A stretch of DNA of 64,000 nucleotides, from contig CM034139.1 in the NCBI GenBank assembly GCA_019914995.1, positions 7,690,386 to 7,754,385 of the forward strand, written 5' to 3'. Shown piece after piece: positions 60,001-64,000 of this stretch. A program made the position numbers and the translations under genes. Below the pieces are notes generated by a model. The model did no database searches. It was not told where the DNA came from and saw only the letters and a program-made list of their open reading frames with translations. The DNA is from Acanthochlamys bracteata. Its lineage: Eukaryota; Streptophyta; Magnoliopsida; Pandanales; Velloziaceae. Position 1 is the first letter of the stretch. Every line of letters starts with the position of its first letter.

Positions 60001-60416
60001 TTATCAAAATCCCGATTTAAATTTTAATATCTTACGATCTTACTTCACCAAAACGATCCTATCTTCACCAAAAACATATTTTGTGTAGGATCGCACAAGG
60101 GTTGCGATCTTGATCATGAGATCGTTATGATCGCGATTCGCGACCCTGAATGCGATCTTACGATATATATTTTTAGGATAGTTCGAAAATAAAAGAACTC
60201 GAGGGGTTTTTTGCAAATGTGTTTATAAACCAAAATTGCTGGTTATCTCTTGACTAGCGCACGATAGAAAACAAAGAAATCCCTAGTTTTCCCTTAGTCG
60301 GCCGAGTCTTCGTCTTCGAATCAACACCGATCGCCGGAGTCTTATTCATTTCAAGCTCTTGTTTAGGGTTTTCACTCTAAATTGCATCAGTTCAGCAGCG
60401 TCAGCAGCTTTTAGGA
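60001..60416. other. Unique subtelomeric segment before the array
   Basis: The first half is rich in CGATCTTA/GCGATC words (60030-60160), typical of dispersed plant repeats. The second half (60250-60400) looks like a plant 5' leader: CCCTAGTTTTCCCTTAG, CGCCGGAGTC, GTTTAGGGTTTTC. No open frame follows because the telomeric array begins. Confidence 0.45.
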
Positions 60417-63400
60417 ATGGGTTGAGGATTAGGGTTTAGGGGTTTGGGGTTTTGGGTTTAGGGTTTTAGGTCTAAGGTCTAGGGTCTAGGGTTTAGGGTC
60501 TAGGGTCTAGGGTCTAGGGTCTAGGGTTTAGGGTCTAGGGTTTTAGGGTCTAGGGTTTTAGGGTCTAGGGTTTTAGGGTCTAGGGTTTTAGGGTTTTAGG
60601 GTTTAGGGTTTTAGGTTTTTTAGGGTTTTAGGGTTTTAGGTTTTAGGGTTTTTTAGGGTTTTAGGGTTTAGGGTTTTAGGGTTTAGGGTTTTAGGGTTTT
60701 AGGGTTTTTAGGGTTTTAGGGTTTAGGGTTTTAGGTTTAGGGTTTAGGGTTTTAGGGTTTAGGGTTTAGGGTTTTTAGGTTTAGGGTTTTTTAGGGGTTT
60801 AGGGTTTTTAGGTTTTAGGGTTTAGGGTTTAGGGTTTAGGGTTTTAGGGTTTAGGGTTTTGGGGTTTAGGGTTTTAGGGTTTTGGGTTTTAGGGTTTAGG
60901 GTTTAGGGTTTTAGGTTTTAGGGTTTAGGGTTTAGGGTTTAGGGTTTTAGGGTTTTAGGGTTTAGGGTTTAGGGTTTAGGGTTTAGGGTTTTAGGGTTTA
61001 GGGTTTAAGGTTTTAGGGTTTTAGGGTTTAGGGTTTAGGGTTTAGGGTTTTAGGGTTTAGGGTTTAGGGTTTAGGGTTTTAGGGTTTAGGGTTTTTAGGG
61101 TTTTAGGGTTTAGGGTTTAGGGTTTAGGTTTTAAGGGTTTAGGGTTTTAGGGTTTAGGGTTTAGGGTTTAGGGTTTAGGGTTTTAGGTTTAGGGTTTTAG
61201 GGTTTAGGGTTTAGGGTTTAGGGTTTTAGGGTTTAGGGTTTAGGGTTTTAGGGTTTAGGGTTTAGGGTTTAAGGTTTTAGGGTTTTTAGGTTTAGGGTTT
61301 TAGGGTTTAGGGTTTTAGGGTTTAGGGTTTAGGGTTTTAGGGTTTAGGGTTTAGGGTTTAGGGTTTAGGGTTTAGGGTTTAGGGTTTAGGGTTTTTAGGG
61401 TTTAGGGTTTTAGGTTTAGGGTTTAGGGTTTTAGGGTTTAGGGTTTAGGGTTTAGGGTTTAGGGTTTAGGGTTTAGGGTTTTAGGGTTTTTAGGGTTTAG
61501 GGTTTTTTAGGTTTTTTAGGGTTTTAGGGTTTAGGGTTTTTAGGGTTTAGGGTTTAAGTTTTAGGTTTTAGGGTTTAGGGTTTAGGGTTTTAGGTTTAGG
61601 GTTTTAGGGTTTAGGGTTTAGGGTTTAGGGTTTAGGGTTTTAGGGTTTTAGGGTTTAGGGTTTAGGGTTTTTAGGGTTTAGGGTTTAGGGTTTTAGGGTT
61701 TTAGGGTTTAGGGTTTAGGGTTTAGGTTTTAGGGTTTTAAGGTTTTAGGGTTTAGGGTTTAGGGTTTTAGGGTTTTAGGGTTTTAGGGTTTAGGTTTAGG
61801 GTTTAGGGTTTAGGTTTAGGTTTTTAGGTTTAGGGTTTAGGTTTAGGGTTTAGGTTTTTAGGTTTTAGGTTTAGGGTTTAGGGTTTAGGGTTTTTAGGGG
61901 TTTAGGGTTTTAGGGTTTAGGGTTTTAGGGTTTTAGGTTTAAGTTTTAGGTTTTAGGTTTTAGGGTTTAGGGTTTTAGGTTTTAGGGTTTAGGGTTTAGG
62001 GTTTAGGGTTTAGGGTTTAGGGTTTAGGGTTTAGGGTTTTTAGGTTTTAGGGTTTTTTTAGGTTTAGGGTTTAGGGTTTAGGGTTTTTAGGGTTTAGGGG
62101 TTTAGGGTTTAGGGTTTTAGGGTTTAGGGTTTTAGGGTTTTAGGGTTTAGGGTTTAGGTTTTAGGGTTTTTTAGGGTTTAGGGTTTTTTTAGGTTTAGGG
62201 TTTAGGGTTTTAGGTTTTAGGGTTTAGGGTTTAGGGTTTTAGGGTTTAGGGTTTAGGGTTTTTAGGGTTTTAGGGTTTAGGGTTTTAGGGTTTAGGGTTT
62301 AGGGTTTTAGGGTTTAGGGTTTAGGGTTTTAGGGTTTTAGGGTTTAGGGTTTTAGGGTTTTTTAGGTTTAGGGTTTAGGGTTTTAGGGTTTTAGGGTTTA
62401 GGGTTTAGGGTTTAGGGTTTAGGGTTTTAGTTTTAGGGTTTAGGGTTTTAGGGTTTTAGGTTTAGGGTTTAGGGTTTAGGGTTTTAGGGTTTAGGGTTTT
62501 AGGGTTTTTTAGGGTTTAGGGTTTTAGGGTTTTTTAGGGTTTAGGGTTTAGGGTTTTAGGGTTTAGGGTTTAGGGTTTAGGGTTTAGGGTTTTAGGGTTT
62601 TAGGGTTTTAGGGTTTTAGGGTTTAGGGTTTAGGGTTTAGGGTTTAGGGTTTAGGGTTAGGGTTTAGGTTTTAGGGTTTTAGGGTTTTAGGGTTTAAGGG
62701 GGTTTTAGGGTTTAGGGTTTAGGGTTTAGGGTTTAGGGTTTTAGGGTTTTAGGGTTTAGGGTTTAGGGTTTTTAGGGTTTTAGGGTTTAGGGTTTTTTAG
62801 GGTTTTTAGGTTTTAGGTTTAGGGTTTTAGGTTTTAGGGTTTTAGGTTTTAGGGTTTAGGGTTTTAGGGTTTAGGGTTTTAGGGTTTAGGGTTTAGGGTT
62901 TAGGGTTTTAGGGTTTTAGGGTTTTAGGGTTTAGGGTTTAGGGTTTTAGGGTTTAGGGTTTAGGGTTTTAGGTTTTAGGTTTAGGGTTTAAGGTTTTAGG
63001 GTTTTAGGGTTTAGGGTTTAGGGTTTTAGGGTTTAGGGTTTAGTTTTAGGGTTTAGGGTTTAGGGTTTAGGGTTTAGGGTTTAGGGTTTAGGGTTTAGGG
63101 TTTTAGGGTTTAGGGTTTTTTAGGGTTTAGGGTTTAGGGTTTAGGGTTTTAGGGTTTAGGGTTTAGGGTTTTAGGGTTTTTAGGGTTTTTAGGGTTTTAG
63201 GGTTTTAGGGTTTAGGGTTTAGGGTTTAGGGTTTTAGGTTTTAGGGTTTAGGGTTTTAGGGTTTAGGGTTTTAGGGTTTTTTAGGGTTTTAGGGTTTTAG
63301 GGTTTAGGGTTTAGGGTTTAGGGTTTTAGGGTTTTTAGGTTTTAGGGTTTAGGGTTTTAGGGTTTTTAGGTTTTAGGGTTTAGGGTTTTAGGGTTTAGGG

Positions 63401-64000
63401 TTTTTAGGGTTTTAGGGTTTAGGGTTTTAGGGTTTTTTAGGTTTAGGGTTTTAGGGTTTAGGGTTTAGGGTTTAGGTTTTAGGGTTTTAGGTTTTAGGGT
63501 TTAGGTTTTAGGGTTTTAGGGTTTAGGGTTTTAGGGTTTTAGGGTTTAGGGTTTTAGGGTTTTAGGGTTTTAGGGTTTAGGGTTTTAGGGTTTAGGGTTT
63601 AGGTTTTAGGGTTTTAGGGTTTTAGGGTTTAGGGTTTAGGGTTTAGGGTTTAGGGTTTAGGGTTTTTAGGGTTTAGGGTTTAGGGTTTTAGGGTTTTAGG
63701 GTTTAGGGTTTAGGGTTTTTTAGGGTTTAGGGTTTAGGGTTTTTAGGGTTTAGGGTTTTTTTAGGGTTTAGGGTTTAGGGTTTTTTAGGGTTTAGGGTTT
63801 TAGGGTTTAGGGTTTTAGGGTTTTTAGGGTTTTAGGTTTTAGGGTTTTAGGGTTTAGGGTTTTAGGGTTTTTTTAGGGTTTTAGGTTTAAGGTTTAGGGT
63901 TTAGGGTTTAGGGTTTTAGGGTTTTAGGTTTAGGGTTTAGGGTTTTTGGGTTTAGGGTTTAGGGTTTTAGGTTTTTAGGGTTTTTAGGGTTTTTAGGGTT
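60417..64000 (+). repeat. Telomeric (TTTAGGG)n array with variable T-run length
   Basis: About 3.6 kb of plant-type telomeric repeats on the plus strand, running to the window edge. The main units are TTTAGGG and TTTTAGGG, mixed throughout; TTTTTAGGG, longer T runs, TTTAGG and a few GGGG units also occur. The first 200 bases also carry TCTAGGG variants (60470-60580), typical of the inner edge of a telomere. The G-rich strand points right, so the chromosome end would be to the right. Confidence 0.95.

Noticed and set aside
60417-64000. Possibility of an interstitial telomeric repeat rather than a terminus
   Set aside because: The array is long, oriented correctly and runs to the window edge, and gene density falls toward it. 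A terminus is simpler, although sequence beyond 64000 is unseen.
1-64000. CRISPR arrays, bacterial operons, rRNA genes, organelle insertions
   Set aside because: No regularly spaced repeats with unique spacers, no Shine-Dalgarno organised genes, no rRNA or plastid/mitochondrial genome blocks were seen.

Overview
The window is nuclear DNA from a flowering plant. Its genes are split by many short introns, its proteins are typical land-plant ones (a thylakoid ADP/ATP carrier, a RUS5-type DUF647 protein, NPC1-type phospholipase C, a CAX exchanger), and its right-hand 3.6 kb is a TTTAGGG-type telomeric array. The G-rich strand runs toward the right end, as expected if the right edge faces a chromosome terminus. 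I cannot place the lineage more finely.

Layout. 1-1029: 3' end of an anthranilate synthase alpha gene. 1654-2079: intronless PH-domain protein (AtPH1 type). 3.4-4.2 kb: decayed receptor-kinase copy on the minus strand. 5148-9447: LAG1/LOH2-type ceramide synthase whose last intron carries an RTE-type LINE remnant. 10717-13300: non-specific phospholipase C. 13.8-15.1 kb: broken ammonium transporter copy. Three minus-strand genes follow: RUS5 (15333-19528, one frameshift), thylakoid ADP/ATP carrier TAAC (20183-22976) and a CAX cation/H+ exchanger (24422-26699). Then an ABC1-like kinase (27828-31849, plus), a METTL21-type methyltransferase (32518-34078, minus), a broken pfkB inositol-kinase copy (34491-35365), a GDSL esterase that has lost its middle exons (38716-39350) and an SCO1/HCC1 copper chaperone gene (39985-47483, minus) with a 490-bp MITE and another LINE tail in its introns. 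From 49 kb outward recognisable genes stop. There is a 3.4-kb non-autonomous LTR retrotransposon (52112-55546, target duplication GGATG), unassigned coding-like scraps, AT-rich DNA, and the telomeric array from about 60417.

Exon models were built by hand from splice sites, reading phase and remembered family sequences. For every multi-exon gene the exon lengths were checked to sum to a multiple of three. The single failure, RUS5 exon 4, is one base short in a T run. Three genes each need one GC-AG intron. Two gene blocks keep the neighbour order I remember from Arabidopsis (ASA2-PH1 and RUS5-TAAC-CAX4). The genes do not form one pathway. I saw nothing that looks like a new molecular system. 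The most unusual items are the telomeric array with variable T-run length, the GC-AG introns, the LTR element without polymerase inserted in a coding-like stretch, and the cluster of four dead gene copies.
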